In this document: one piece after another, positions 23,118 through 32,729 of the stretch
How the letters are laid out: every line of letters starts with the position of its first letter
Numbering within the stretch: the first letter of the stretch is position 1
Assembly: GCA_052034625.1 (NCBI GenBank)
Contig: JBPOII010000007.1
Span: 1-64,000 of the forward strand
DNA length: 64,000 nt
Direction: 5' to 3'
From: JAVBLP01 sp052034625
Lineage (GTDB): Bacteria; Elusimicrobiota; Endomicrobiia; Endomicrobiales; Endomicrobiaceae
Notes under the pieces: model-generated
What the model saw: only the letters and a program-made list of their open reading frames with translations
Told to the model about the DNA's origin: nothing
The model's database searches: none
Program-made: the position numbers and the translations under genes

Positions 23118-23939
23118 TTAAACGCCCCAATTAAGTTTTTTCTTAAGAGTTTCAAAATATGATTTGCTTTGATTTTTTATAAGTTTAAGCGGTTTTTTAC
23201 AAACTGAAAACCTTACGCTGCTGCTGTTTGGAAGAGAATAATTTTCCTGTCCGTCAACTGAAATAAGGATCTTTCCGATATTGTTTTTATTTCTTGCTGA
23301 AAAATCAACAGAGTTTTTATCTGAAATTATCATAGGTCTCTGCGCAAGCATATGCGGGGAAATAGGTGTTAATATAAAAACAGGCAATGTAGGATAAACT
23401 ATTGGTCCTTGTGCTGCAAGTGAATATGCTGTTGATCCTGTAGGAGTTGCTATTATCATTCCGTCGCATTTATACTCTGCTATGAATTTCTTATCTATTT
23501 TAACATCTACAGAAATAAGTTTGCCGCCTGTTACCGAACGCATTACACAGTCATTGGCGGCTATAGTTTTTATTTTCTTGCCGTTATGTGAAAATTCCAC
23601 AGAAAGTAAAATTCTTTTTTCTATCTTTATGCCGTATTTCAGAATATTATTTAACAATGAATAAATTTCATTAATATCTGTATCTGCAAGGAAACCGAGT
23701 GAACCCATATTTATGCCTTTTATAGGTACTGCGAGCGGAGAAAATGTCCTGATGGTTTTTAACATTGTTCCGTCGCCGCCGATAGAAAGCACAAAGTCGG
23801 CTTTTTTAGCTTTGACCGAATGGGAGTCGCTTATGAAAGCTCTGCATCCATTATTTTTAAGCCATAATGCTATATCAGATGCTGTTTTTTTCGCATTTGG
23901 TTTTGATTTATTGTAAATAATGCCTGCATTGTATTTCAT
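23118..23939 (-). CDS. nadK: NAD kinase
   Basis: This 273-residue protein phosphorylates NAD to NADP. Motifs are GGDGTML (about residues 54-60, catalytic Asp), AANDCVMRS (about 127-135, the NE/D motif) and PTGSTAYSLAAQGP (about 164-177, the dinucleotide-binding loop). No extra domains are present. The arrangement nadK-recN, three bases apart, is common in bacteria. Confidence 0.93.
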   Translation of the reverse strand: MKYNAGIIYNKSKPNAKKTASDIALWLKNNGCRAFISDSHSVKAKKADFVLSIGGDGTMLKTIRTFSPLAVPIKGINMGSLGFLADTDINEIYSLLNNILKYGIKIEKRILLSVEFSHNGKKIKTIAANDCVMRSVTGGKLISVDVKIDKKFIAEYKCDGMIIATPTGSTAYSLAAQGPIVYPTLPVFILTPISPHMLAQRPMIISDKNSVDFSARNKNNIGKILISVDGQENYSLPNSSSVRFSVCKKPLKLIKNQSKSYFETLKKKLNWGV

Positions 23940-24014
23940 AGATTTTCCTTAATTTGCTATAATCCTAATAATACTTATTATATATAAATTAGAATATTTG
24001 TAAAAGGTGGAAAA

Positions 24015-25301
24015 ATGTTTTGGCAAAAAGAAATTGAAACCGTATCACAAAGCGAGCTGAAAAAAATTCAGCTTAAAATGCTTAATGATACTATTGAAAG
24101 AGCAAAAAAATCACAATTCTATTCTCAAAGACTTAAAGATATAAAACCCCTGGCAGACCTGAAAGACCTTAAAGATTTACCTTTCACCACAAAAGAAGAC
24201 CTTAGGAACGGTTTTCCATATGCTTTCCTCGCCGTTGATCTCAGTGAAGTTGTAAGACTTCACTCTTCTTCAGGTACTACGGGAAACCCTACTGTCGTTT
24301 ATCATACCTCGGAAGATCTTGCCAATTGGGCAAATATTTCAGCAAGATGTATGTATACAGCAGGTGCAAGAAAAAACGATATTTTTCAAAATACTATGGG
24401 ATACGGTCTTTTTACCGGCGGGCTCGGTTTTCATTACGGAGCTGAAAAATTAGGAATGATGACAATCCCTATAGGTCCGGGAAACAGTGAAAGACAGATC
24501 TGGTTTATGAAAAATTTTGGCACGACTGTTGTGCATATTTTACCAAGTTATGCTATTAGGCTGTATCATAAAATGAGAGAATGTAATGTCGACCCTAAAA
24601 AAGATTTGAAACTTAAAATAGGCTTTACCGGAGCAGAACCCCATACGGAAGAATTAAGAAAAGAGATAGAAGAACTTTATGGTATGAAAGCTTTTAATTC
24701 TTACGGGCTTTCCGAGATCAGCGGTCCCGGCGTTGCTTTTGAATGTAACTATCAGGACGGTATGCATATATGGGAAGATTATGTTATCCCTGAGATAATA
24801 GATCCTGACACACTTGAAGTTTTACCTGACGGAGAAGAAGGGGAATTGGTGCTTACCGCAATAACCCGCAAAGCCATGCCGGTGATAAGATATAGAACAA
24901 GAGATTTAACACGTCTAATTCCCGGGGTCTGTAAATGCGGAAGGACTCACAGGAGGATAGCACGCATAAAAGGCAGAACTGACGATATGATGATAATAAA
25001 CGGTGTAAATATTTTCCCTGTACAGATAGAAAAGACTATCATGGGAATTCCTGAAGCCAGTAAGAATTATATAATTGAACTAACAAAGCATAAATATATG
25101 GATAAACTTAATGTAAAGATAGAAATTAATGAAGATGCTTTCGGCGGTACTCTTGAAGAGCTTGACAGTCTGAAAGATAAAATAGAGACGAAACTTAAAG
25201 AAGAAATAGGGGTAACTCCTAATGTCAGCTTTGTTGACCGGGGTTCTTTACCTGTTACAGAAGGGAAAGCAAAAAGAGTTTATGATTTAAGAAATAAATA
25301 A
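24015..25301 (+). CDS. paaK: Phenylacetate-CoA ligase family protein
   Basis: This 428-residue AMP-forming acyl-CoA synthetase has the P-loop-like SSSGTTGNPTV (about residues 84-94), NSYGLSEISGPG (about 236-247) and YRTRDLTRL (about 293-301); length and layout are PaaK-like. It is followed 14 bases later by a tandem-ACT protein. In anaerobes this pair often accompanies indolepyruvate ferredoxin oxidoreductase and aromatic amino acid fermentation, which would produce reduced ferredoxin for the hydrogenases. The exact aryl acid is not known. AAAGGTGG precedes the ATG. Confidence 0.88.
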   Translation: MFWQKEIETVSQSELKKIQLKMLNDTIERAKKSQFYSQRLKDIKPLADLKDLKDLPFTTKEDLRNGFPYAFLAVDLSEVVRLHSSSGTTGNPTVVYHTSEDLANWANISARCMYTAGARKNDIFQNTMGYGLFTGGLGFHYGAEKLGMMTIPIGPGNSERQIWFMKNFGTTVVHILPSYAIRLYHKMRECNVDPKKDLKLKIGFTGAEPHTEELRKEIEELYGMKAFNSYGLSEISGPGVAFECNYQDGMHIWEDYVIPEIIDPDTLEVLPDGEEGELVLTAITRKAMPVIRYRTRDLTRLIPGVCKCGRTHRRIARIKGRTDDMMIINGVNIFPVQIEKTIMGIPEASKNYIIELTKHKYMDKLNVKIEINEDAFGGTLEELDSLKDKIETKLKEEIGVTPNVSFVDRGSLPVTEGKAKRVYDLRNK

Positions 25302-25315
25302 AAAAAGAGGTATTT

Positions 25316-25744
25316 ATGGCATTTCATTTGTCAGTATTTTTAGAAAATCAGCCGGGGAAACTTGAAAAGATAACAAAAGTTCTTGCCGACAATAAGATCA
25401 ATTTAAGAGCGATGTCGCTTGCCAGTGCCGGTAAATTCGGCGTTGTAAAACTATTGCTTGATGATCCAGATAAAGCTTTTGAGGAATTAAAAAAAGAAAA
25501 AATAACTGCGACCAAACGCAAAATAACGGCGGCTGTCGTTGACAATGTTCCGGGTGCTTTTCACGAGCTTTTAAGTAAACTTTCCGTAAACGGCATAAAT
25601 ATTCAGGATTGCTACGGTTTCCTTTTAAATGACGGTAAAACTGCAGCTATTGTGCTTGAAATAGAAAGCCGTCCTGATTCCGAAGAGATTATGAAGAAAA
25701 TGGGCATAAATGTCCTCGAGGAAAATAAAATTTATAATTATTAA
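25316..25744 (+). CDS. Tandem ACT-domain protein
   Basis: This 142-residue protein has two ACT domains: residues 4-68 (LSVFLENQPGKLEKITKVL, with the ligand-binding NQPGKL turn) and 72-140 (AAVVDNVPGAFHELLSKLSV). Such proteins sit next to paaK in many anaerobes and probably sense an amino acid. No DNA-binding or catalytic domain is fused. It is part of the paaK-ACT-symporter operon. Confidence 0.85.
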   Translation: MAFHLSVFLENQPGKLEKITKVLADNKINLRAMSLASAGKFGVVKLLLDDPDKAFEELKKEKITATKRKITAAVVDNVPGAFHELLSKLSVNGINIQDCYGFLLNDGKTAAIVLEIESRPDSEEIMKKMGINVLEENKIYNY

Positions 25745-25753
25745 AGGAAAATT

Positions 25754-27208
25754 ATGATTGCTATCATTTTAGTATCACTTTTTATCATTGTATTGATCAG
25801 CGTAGGTGTTTGGGGAATGAGAAAGACGACTACACTGAACGATTACTTTTTAGGTTCACGTTCCATCAATCCGTGGATATCGGCTTTTTCGTATGGAACA
25901 TCGTATTTTTCTGCCGTTGTCTTTATCGGTTTTGCAGGGAAGTTCGGATGGGGGTTCGGACTGAATTCTTTGTGGATCGCAGTGGGTAATGCTTTTCTTG
26001 GGGCATTTCTTGCTTGGATGGTTTTAGGCAGACGCACAAGAATTATGACGCAAAATCTTGATGCCGTTACAATGCCTGAGTTTTTTCAGGAGCGTTATGG
26101 CGGTAAATATTTTAAGATGATGGCGGCAGTTATCATCTTTTTATTTTTACTTCCTTATGCGGCATCGGTTTTTAAAGGGTTGGGATATCTTTTTGAAGTG
26201 AACTTTAATATTTCTTTTGAAACGGCACTTCTTATAATGGTAGCTATAGTCGCCATATATTTGATAATGGGCGGTTATTTTGCGATGACATTAACTGATT
26301 TCATACAAGGTATGATAATGCTTGTAGGTTCTGTTGTAATGGTTGTTATACTTACAGGTAAAGCCGGCGGTCTTTCGGCTTCTATACAGCAGATATCTTT
26401 AAATTTTTACCGCAATGTATATGCCAAGGCTGCACCGGATTATTTTCTATTAGGTGCCATTGTCTTTATGACATCTTTCGGCGCGTGGGGAATGCCGCAG
26501 GTGATACAGAAATTCTATTCCATAAAAAATGAAAAAGTTATAAAAATTGCTGCATTTACAACTTTATTTTTTGCGCTTGTAATATCAGTCAGTGCATATT
26601 TTACAGGAGCTATGACCCATGTTTTCTTTACTGACCCTCCTATGATTAACGGTTCAATAAGCTATGATACCTTAGTTCCTGATATGCTTATAAGATATCT
26701 TCCCGAAGGTGTAATGGCTGTTATAATTCTTCTCATTTTGTCCGCTTCTATGTCGACACTTTCAGCACTTGTGCTTGTTTCTGCATCAAGCATTGCAATA
26801 GATTTATATAAAGGACACGTTAATCCTAATATATCAAGAAGAAATTCCGTTTTTATGATGCGTTTCCTAAGCGGACTGTTCATTTTGATATCTTATCTTA
26901 TAGCAAGGTATGAGTTTTCTTTTATAGTAACGCTTATGTCTTTATCGTGGGGCGTTGTAGCGGGCGGATTTCTTGCTCCTTATGTATACGGTCTTTATTG
27001 GAAAAGGACTACAAAGATAGGTGCAAAGGCAGGTATGTTTACCGGGGTTGCACTAGCCATAATTTTATTTTATGTTTTAGGACCGGGAAAATCACCTATA
27101 GCTTCAAGCATAGCTATGATAGTACCTTTTGTAGTAGTGCCTGTTGTCAGCCTTATGACAAACAAACCCAGCGGAAGGCGTATAGTCAAGGCTTTTAAGG
27201 GGATATAA
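25754..27208 (+). CDS. Sodium:solute symporter (SSF family)
   Basis: This 484-residue protein has about 13 helices. SSF features are DYFLGSRSINPWISAFSYGT at the N-terminus (helix 2, Na+-site region), MGGYFAMTLTDFIQG near residues 173-187 and ASMSTLSALVLVSAS near 331-345. It resembles proline/pantothenate-type carriers, but the substrate cannot be read from the sequence. Its place after paaK and the ACT protein suggests an amino acid or aryl acid. It ends in an overlap (TAATG) with the next gene. Confidence 0.88.
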   Translation: MIAIILVSLFIIVLISVGVWGMRKTTTLNDYFLGSRSINPWISAFSYGTSYFSAVVFIGFAGKFGWGFGLNSLWIAVGNAFLGAFLAWMVLGRRTRIMTQNLDAVTMPEFFQERYGGKYFKMMAAVIIFLFLLPYAASVFKGLGYLFEVNFNISFETALLIMVAIVAIYLIMGGYFAMTLTDFIQGMIMLVGSVVMVVILTGKAGGLSASIQQISLNFYRNVYAKAAPDYFLLGAIVFMTSFGAWGMPQVIQKFYSIKNEKVIKIAAFTTLFFALVISVSAYFTGAMTHVFFTDPPMINGSISYDTLVPDMLIRYLPEGVMAVIILLILSASMSTLSALVLVSASSIAIDLYKGHVNPNISRRNSVFMMRFLSGLFILISYLIARYEFSFIVTLMSLSWGVVAGGFLAPYVYGLYWKRTTKIGAKAGMFTGVALAIILFYVLGPGKSPIASSIAMIVPFVVVPVVSLMTNKPSGRRIVKAFKGI

Positions 27209-27867
27209 TGAAAAAATTTTTACTGTCTTTATGTTTTATGGCAATAGCTGCCTATGTGTCAGCAGATGCTTTTACTGATTGGTCGGATTTTGAGAATGAA
27301 CTCAGAAGAGGACAGCTGACTTCTGCTGAAGCTGAACACAAAGCAAAAAAACTTGTTCCTAAAATGAGTGAAGAATCTGAAACACTGGATATTAAGGAAG
27401 ATCTTAAATGGATATTCCCTGTCAAAGGTTATACGCTTCAGTCGCTTGATAATGCTAAAAAAGTAATTTCAGCTATTGGCTCAAAAGTCAGAGAACCTAA
27501 ATTTTTAGAAGGGGTTGAATTCCTTGTACAGCCTTATCTTAAACTTTCAATAGCTTCAAAAGAAAAAGATCTGCCCGAAGCGGATATAGTGGCTGCAAAT
27601 AACGGCATTGTGGTATACATAAAAAAGGGAGCTTTAAATTCTCCCGGAGGTAATACGGTATGGCTGTATAATCCTTCTCAGAACTTTTTTATTTATTATG
27701 GAATGCTGCGCACTATTGATGTGAATTTGGGTGATGTGCTTTCAATAGGTGATAAAATAGGCTCAATAAAACCTGTCAAAAAAGGCTATGAACTTAATTT
27801 TGCGGTTTTGATGTACGGCGATGAAACTTTTACTCTGTTTAATTATTTTGACGAGATGGCAGAATAA
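27208..27867 (+). CDS. Exported protein with degenerate M23/LytM-like domain
   Basis: The 219-residue protein has a signal peptide at residues 1-20. Residues about 130-212 follow the beta-strand pattern of M23 peptidases (GIVVYIKKGALNSPGGNTVW, YYGML where active enzymes have YaHLS, VNLGDVLSIGDKIGSI, then GYELNFAVLMYG where active enzymes have HLHFEV). The zinc-binding and catalytic histidines are replaced, so hydrolase activity is unlikely. Catalytically dead LytM proteins such as EnvC activate amidases; a similar scaffold role is possible but unproven. It overlaps the convergent comEC by 29 bases. Confidence 0.55.
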   Translation: MKKFLLSLCFMAIAAYVSADAFTDWSDFENELRRGQLTSAEAEHKAKKLVPKMSEESETLDIKEDLKWIFPVKGYTLQSLDNAKKVISAIGSKVREPKFLEGVEFLVQPYLKLSIASKEKDLPEADIVAANNGIVVYIKKGALNSPGGNTVWLYNPSQNFFIYYGMLRTIDVNLGDVLSIGDKIGSIKPVKKGYELNFAVLMYGDETFTLFNYFDEMAE

Positions 27868-29674
27868 TCATCTTCTCTTTTTTTATATCATAATAGAACC
27901 GCGGGTTATTGTTTAAACCGGAAATAAATATTCCGTTTAAATACAGACCGCGGTTTTTTATATCCAGCAAGATTTTATACTTCTCAAAATTAAAGTCCAA
28001 ATATTCAAAGTTGTCGTTTTTTTCATATGCAGAGAAACTCCCAATATCTTCATTGAGTTTATTATTATTAAATCCTACGGCTGTTATATTTGCATTTTTT
28101 ATGTCAGCAAAATGCATATACTGTTTAAAAGAGTTTATAAAATATCTGTCATAATAATTGTCGTGTTGGTAAAGAAGAAAATCATATACACTGTCTCTTT
28201 TCATTTCTAAAACGGTTATGTTTTTTCCGCTGTAAACACTGAAGAAAATTTTATTTTTTTTATAAAGTGCAGGAACAGCAGTAATGAGAGTATTAATAAG
28301 CAGTATAGATCCCATTATCAGATATACTTTTTTCCCTTTGAAAGTAAAAGCTGAAAGAGTAAAAATAAAAAATAAAATGACAGACAATACGGAAGGTTTA
28401 TGCACTGTAAAATATGAAAAACTGAAATCAGCAAACAGTGAAGTGAGAAACAGTAAAATATGTATTATCACTGAAAGCACGGCTGCAATGAATAAAGATA
28501 TATATGAAAAAACAAATGTAAATATATAGAAAGCTATGCCGAGAGCAAGGATAAAGCCTATTGACGGTACAATAATTACATTTGCCAGAAAAGATATAAG
28601 TGATATTTTCCCGAAATAGAACATGCAAACAGGTATCATCACTATCTGTGCACTTGTCGTTACCGAAAATGTTGCCCATAAAAATTTAATAAAACCGTTC
28701 CTGATTGAAGAAAATAATCCGAAAACATATTTGTAAAAGAACACTATTCCCAAAGTTGCTATATAAGACATTTGAAAAGAAGCTGTAAAAAGCTGTTGCG
28801 GCTGAAAAATTAAAATGAGCAATGCAGAGAATGCCAATGAATTATATATCAGCGGCTCTCTATCCAGTGCAAGCGAGATCAGAACGCAGGAAAACATTAT
28901 CCCTGCCCTTAAAACAGGCGGGTTTGCCCCTGTAGCTAATACATAAATAACAATAAAAGGTATGCTTAAAAGCGAGGCTTTTTTTATTGAAAGACCGCTC
29001 AACTTAAATATAAAAAGAAAAATAGCACCTATAAAGCCGACATTCAAACCGCTTGCCACAAGGATATGCATAAGTCCGGCATCAATAAAATTATTTTTTA
29101 CTTCTTCTTCAATAGAGCTTTTATCTCCAATAATTATGGGTTTTAAAATATCGGCATAAGGCTTTTTAAAATAATTGTTTATTTTTTCTACTATGTCTTT
29201 TTGAAGTGCAAAGGCTAGCTTTTTAATAAAGTTTGGCGAAGATTCTATATGCTCATATGCTATAACATCAAAAATAGTATATATTTCATTTCTCGCAAGA
29301 TATTTTTGATAATCAAAAACAAAAGGGAAATCGGCTTTATTCGGTTTTTTTACAAATCCGCCTACAGCTATAATGTCCCCGTAAGATGCTTTGTAAACTT
29401 TAGGGATTCTTAATATGACTTTTTCATCGGCTTCAAAATCATTTATTTCTGAAATTTGGAGGATAATTTTATTTCCGTTTTTTACAGGCTCAGGAGGGGT
29501 TATGACCTTCCCGACAAGAATGACCGGTTTCTTATAATCTATAAAATGATAAAGAAAACTTTGTTTTTGCGGCATAAAAAGTCCGATCGCATCAAAAAAA
29601 ATTATATATGCCGCATAAATAAAGAATAAAGTGATAATAGGTCTTTTAAATAAAAGTCTTGTTATATTATTCAT
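27839..29674 (-). CDS. comEC: ComEC/Rec2-type DNA uptake channel, without beta-lactamase-like domain
   Basis: This 611-residue protein has an N-terminal hydrophobic segment, a soluble OB-like region (residues about 40-140, DUF4131-type) and the competence domain with many helices (about 190-460; DAGLMHILVASGLNVGF is the conserved start, with SGLN). Full ComEC proteins usually carry a C-terminal metallo-beta-lactamase-like nuclease domain; here the last 140 residues have no HxHxDH motif and are unlike it. DNA transport may still work, with strand degradation done by another protein. Pilin genes nearby fit a DNA-uptake role. Confidence 0.85.
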   Translation of the reverse strand: MNNITRLLFKRPIITLFFIYAAYIIFFDAIGLFMPQKQSFLYHFIDYKKPVILVGKVITPPEPVKNGNKIILQISEINDFEADEKVILRIPKVYKASYGDIIAVGGFVKKPNKADFPFVFDYQKYLARNEIYTIFDVIAYEHIESSPNFIKKLAFALQKDIVEKINNYFKKPYADILKPIIIGDKSSIEEEVKNNFIDAGLMHILVASGLNVGFIGAIFLFIFKLSGLSIKKASLLSIPFIVIYVLATGANPPVLRAGIMFSCVLISLALDREPLIYNSLAFSALLILIFQPQQLFTASFQMSYIATLGIVFFYKYVFGLFSSIRNGFIKFLWATFSVTTSAQIVMIPVCMFYFGKISLISFLANVIIVPSIGFILALGIAFYIFTFVFSYISLFIAAVLSVIIHILLFLTSLFADFSFSYFTVHKPSVLSVILFFIFTLSAFTFKGKKVYLIMGSILLINTLITAVPALYKKNKIFFSVYSGKNITVLEMKRDSVYDFLLYQHDNYYDRYFINSFKQYMHFADIKNANITAVGFNNNKLNEDIGSFSAYEKNDNFEYLDFNFEKYKILLDIKNRGLYLNGIFISGLNNNPRFYYDIKKEKMIILPSRQNN

Positions 29675-29725
29675 ATACAGTTCCGTTTAATATATACATA
29701 ATAATATAATAGACTATTATTAATA

Positions 29726-29762
29726 TAAAAAAAAGACCCGGATAAACATCCGGGTCTTTTAA
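29726..29762 (-). terminator. Terminator of the SPFH gene
   Basis: A perfect 13-bp stem (29731-29743 and 29748-29760, arm AAAAGACCCGGAT) has an AAAC loop and A/T runs on both sides. It lies 14 bases beyond the SPFH stop codon on the minus strand. Confidence 0.88.
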
Positions 29763-29773
29763 ATATTTTTTAA

Positions 29774-30610
29774 TTATCTTCTTTTGTCATCTTGCGGCAA
29801 GGCCATAATTACATTCTGGCCGTCTCCCATCATATAGACAGGCAGTCTTCCGTCCCACTTTTCTATCCATTTAAGACCAATAACTTCTTTATTTGTTGAC
29901 TGTTTAAGTAATTGCTGTTTCTGTGCTTCGGCTTCGGCTAAAAGAATAGCTCTTTTCTTTTCTTCTTCTGCCTGAAGTCTCTGATATTCAGCTTTTTTTA
30001 CTTTCTGTTCTTCTATCTGTTTTTCTTCTACTACCCTGTTAAATTCAGCAGTAAAATCAATATTTGTAATATTAACATTTTCAATGATTATATTATAAGG
30101 AGCCAGCTTTTCTGCAAGCCTCTCTTCAATAGAAGCTCTTAAATTTTCACGCTCAACAACTACCATTTCTACAGGAAGTTTTGATATAGCTGCTTTTGCG
30201 GCTTCTTGTACGGCCGGATCAATAACTTTCCACTGATAATCGCTTCCTATATTTGTATGTATATCATTTACTTTGCTGTAATCAGGTCTGAAATTAACTA
30301 CTATTGAAGCCAAAACAGTCTGTAAATCTTTGGAAGCTGAATTTGCCCTGAACTCCTGTCTTTGCGTTTTTACATCATAATTAACCACTTTGTGTACAAT
30401 AGGGATTTTGAGATATGTGCCTCTCGCAAAAGATTCTGTATGACCGTCTATAATATTTATTCTTACTCCGACATATCCTACCGGTACATTAAAAAAACTG
30501 CCAAAAACCAAACCTGCTATGAGCAACAGGACTAAAATAATAACTGATGTTCTAATGATCTTTTTTGTATCCGGTGAATAGTTAGCCGGCTGAGCTTTAA
30601 AAACATTCAT
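29774..30610 (-). CDS. SPFH/prohibitin-family membrane protein
   Basis: This 278-residue protein has one N-terminal transmembrane helix (about residues 21-43). The band-7 domain begins VPVGYVGVRINIIDG (about 49-63) and runs to residue 215; a charged coiled coil (KQIEEQKVKKAEYQRLQAEE) follows to about 255. Prohibitin-like proteins form membrane rings and often modulate proteases such as FtsH; no partner is adjacent. GAGGAGG lies eight bases before the ATG, an unusually strong site for this region. Confidence 0.85.
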   Translation of the reverse strand: MNVFKAQPANYSPDTKKIIRTSVIILVLLLIAGLVFGSFFNVPVGYVGVRINIIDGHTESFARGTYLKIPIVHKVVNYDVKTQRQEFRANSASKDLQTVLASIVVNFRPDYSKVNDIHTNIGSDYQWKVIDPAVQEAAKAAISKLPVEMVVVERENLRASIEERLAEKLAPYNIIIENVNITNIDFTAEFNRVVEEKQIEEQKVKKAEYQRLQAEEEKKRAILLAEAEAQKQQLLKQSTNKEVIGLKWIEKWDGRLPVYMMGDGQNVIMALPQDDKRR

Positions 30611-30675
30611 TTATGCCTCCTCAAAATATGCTTTTATGATTTATTATATCACAAATATCACAAACAAAAACATTA

Positions 30676-31605
30676 TTATATTAAAACAATTGCGGTAAGG
30701 CTCATAATACCTATTAGAAACCACAAAGTAATTCCAAGCAGCAGAGGTTTTATTCCTACTTCTTTAAGTGTTTCAAGCGACAAAGTACATCCAATCATAA
30801 AGAGAGTTATTGTCAGACCTTTGCGTGATACAATAGATATAGTGTCCAAGATTTTGGAAGGGATGTCTAAAAAGGTATTTGCTGCCATTGCAAGTATAAA
30901 GAAAAGTATGAACCAAGGAATATATACTTTATCGGCTTTATTTTTAAAGATGAAAGATGTTATAAATACCATAGGAATTATCCATAAAGCTCTTGTAAGT
31001 TTTACAGTGGTAGCTATCATAAGTGCTTCAGTTCCATAAGCCGAACCGGCACCTACAACTGAACTTGTATCATGAATGGCTATTGCTGACCAAAAACCGA
31101 ATTGCTCCTGAGAAAGATTTAAGAAATGTCCAAAAGGAGGAAAAATAAATAATGCGACAGCATTCAAAATGAATACAGTTCCGAGGGCAATAGATATTTC
31201 TTTCGCATCTGTTTTAATTATAGGTGATACGGCAGCAATGGCACTTCCTCCGCATATCGCAGTGCCGGTTGAAATAAGATAAGATGTGCTTTTACTCAAT
31301 TTCATTTTTCTGCCAATAAACCAGCCTGTTATCATAACAGCTGCGACGGAAACTATTGTAAATATCAGACCGCTGCGGCCGGATTTCATTGCTTCATAAA
31401 GGTTCATTGAAAATCCAAGACCTACAACGGAAAATTGTAAAAGATATTTTGAAGCTGTTTTGTTAAATTCCGGATAAGGATTATTGAAAAATAGCGCAAA
31501 AACTATACCTGTAAAAAGTGCTATGGGAGGAGATATCCACGGCAGCATGCATATAAATATCAGAAATATATAAAAAACATTCGAATAATTTTTTAAAAAG
31601 TTCAT
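30676..31605 (-). CDS. YeiH/UPF0324-family membrane protein (putative sulfate exporter family)
   Basis: This 309-residue protein has about ten helices. Family features are SGRSGLIFTIVSV, the STGTAICGGSAIAAVSPII segment (about residues 110-128) and AIHDTSSVVGAG (about 174-185). ATG at 31605 is chosen because AGGA lies upstream and the first helix follows; the longer frame adds 26 residues of AT-rich sequence. The family is annotated as putative sulfate exporter, but bacterial members are poorly characterised. It sits alone between the SPFH gene and divergent thiL. Confidence 0.8.
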   Translation of the reverse strand: MNFLKNYSNVFYIFLIFICMLPWISPPIALFTGIVFALFFNNPYPEFNKTASKYLLQFSVVGLGFSMNLYEAMKSGRSGLIFTIVSVAAVMITGWFIGRKMKLSKSTSYLISTGTAICGGSAIAAVSPIIKTDAKEISIALGTVFILNAVALFIFPPFGHFLNLSQEQFGFWSAIAIHDTSSVVGAGSAYGTEALMIATTVKLTRALWIIPMVFITSFIFKNKADKVYIPWFILFFILAMAANTFLDIPSKILDTISIVSRKGLTITLFMIGCTLSLETLKEVGIKPLLLGITLWFLIGIMSLTAIVLI

Positions 31606-31734
31606 ATTTTTAAATATCCTTTGTTTAAAATTAATGGAAATTAATATAACAAAATATTTAGATTTTGTGAAATGAATTGCCATTTTCTGTTTTTTGTCTT
31701 TGATTCGTCATTCGTAATTGTGGTGTAAAAGTGG

Positions 31735-31740
31735 TATAAT
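31735..31740 (+). promoter_or_regulatory. -10 box immediately upstream of thiL
   Basis: TATAAT ends 8 bases before the thiL ATG, and no Shine-Dalgarno lies between them, so the transcript could be leaderless, as for guaD. The -35 region is poor. Confidence 0.4.
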
Positions 31741-31748
31741 TCTAAAAT

Positions 31749-32729
31749 ATGAAAAATAAAAATATTGCCCGGACAGGTGAGTTCGGGCTGATAGAGATGA
31801 TAAAAAATAAATATTCCGTAATGAAAGGTAAAAACATTATTGCCGGAAACGGCGACGATTGTTTTTGCTTTAGATCCGGAAAAGAAACAATATGCATTAC
31901 AAAAGATATGCTTATTGAAAATGTTCATTTTAAAAAAGAGTGGACTTCGCCGCAAATCCTTGGTGAAAAGGCAATAGAAGAAAATATAAGTGATATAGCT
32001 TCAATGGGCAGCGTTCAGCCGAAATATGTTTTTATAGGTCTTGGTATTCCTCCGCAAATTTCTCAAAATTATATAAATGATCTTTACAAAGGTTTTAAAA
32101 AAGCATGTGAGAGATATTGCACTGTCATTGCCGGAGGCGATACTGTAAGATCCGACAAGATAGTGATTTCGATTACAGTTGTCGGGAAAAGTACATCTAA
32201 AATTATCACCAGAAAAGGTGCTAAAAAAGGCGATTTGATAGGCATAACTAATACTTTCGGCGATGCAGGTGCTGGAATAGATCTATTGTTTAAGTATGGG
32301 AATAAACGCAAATATACAAAAGAGGAAAGTTTCCTTATATCAAAACAAAATGCTCCGAAAGCAAGATTAAAAGAAGCGTCAAAGATAGCAAAATATTTAA
32401 CATCAATGACCGATGCTTCTGATGGACTTTTCGTATCAATAGGGTTGGTTACTGAAAATTTGGGTGCTGAAATAGATTTACAAAAAATCCCTATATCAAA
32501 AGAATTAAAAAAAGTTATACCGGATAAAGAGAAACAGATAAAATATGCATTATTCGGTGCTGAAGATTTTGAACTTGTTTTTACAGTTCCGAAAAATAAA
32601 GCTGCATCGGTAAAGAAAATTCTTCCTGAAATTACTTATATTGGTATTGTAACAGCAGGAAAAAAGGTAAAATATTTCAATAATGGAAAAGAAGAAAAAT
32701 TTAAATATTGCGGCTATAAGCATTTCTAA
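31749..32729 (+). CDS. thiL: Thiamine-monophosphate kinase
   Basis: This 326-residue ATP-dependent enzyme makes thiamine diphosphate from thiamine monophosphate. Motifs are GEFGLIEMI (residues 10-18), GNGDDCFCF (metal/substrate Asp pair), TKDMLIENVHFKKEW (about 58-72), EENISDIASMGSVQP (about 84-98) and AGGDTVRSDKIVIS (about 133-146). The length is typical. It is the first gene of thiL-tsaE-tsaB; its stop lies 47 bases inside tsaE. ThiL next to tRNA threonylcarbamoyl-adenosine genes is seen in several phyla. Confidence 0.92.
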   Translation: MKNKNIARTGEFGLIEMIKNKYSVMKGKNIIAGNGDDCFCFRSGKETICITKDMLIENVHFKKEWTSPQILGEKAIEENISDIASMGSVQPKYVFIGLGIPPQISQNYINDLYKGFKKACERYCTVIAGGDTVRSDKIVISITVVGKSTSKIITRKGAKKGDLIGITNTFGDAGAGIDLLFKYGNKRKYTKEESFLISKQNAPKARLKEASKIAKYLTSMTDASDGLFVSIGLVTENLGAEIDLQKIPISKELKKVIPDKEKQIKYALFGAEDFELVFTVPKNKAASVKKILPEITYIGIVTAGKKVKYFNNGKEEKFKYCGYKHF

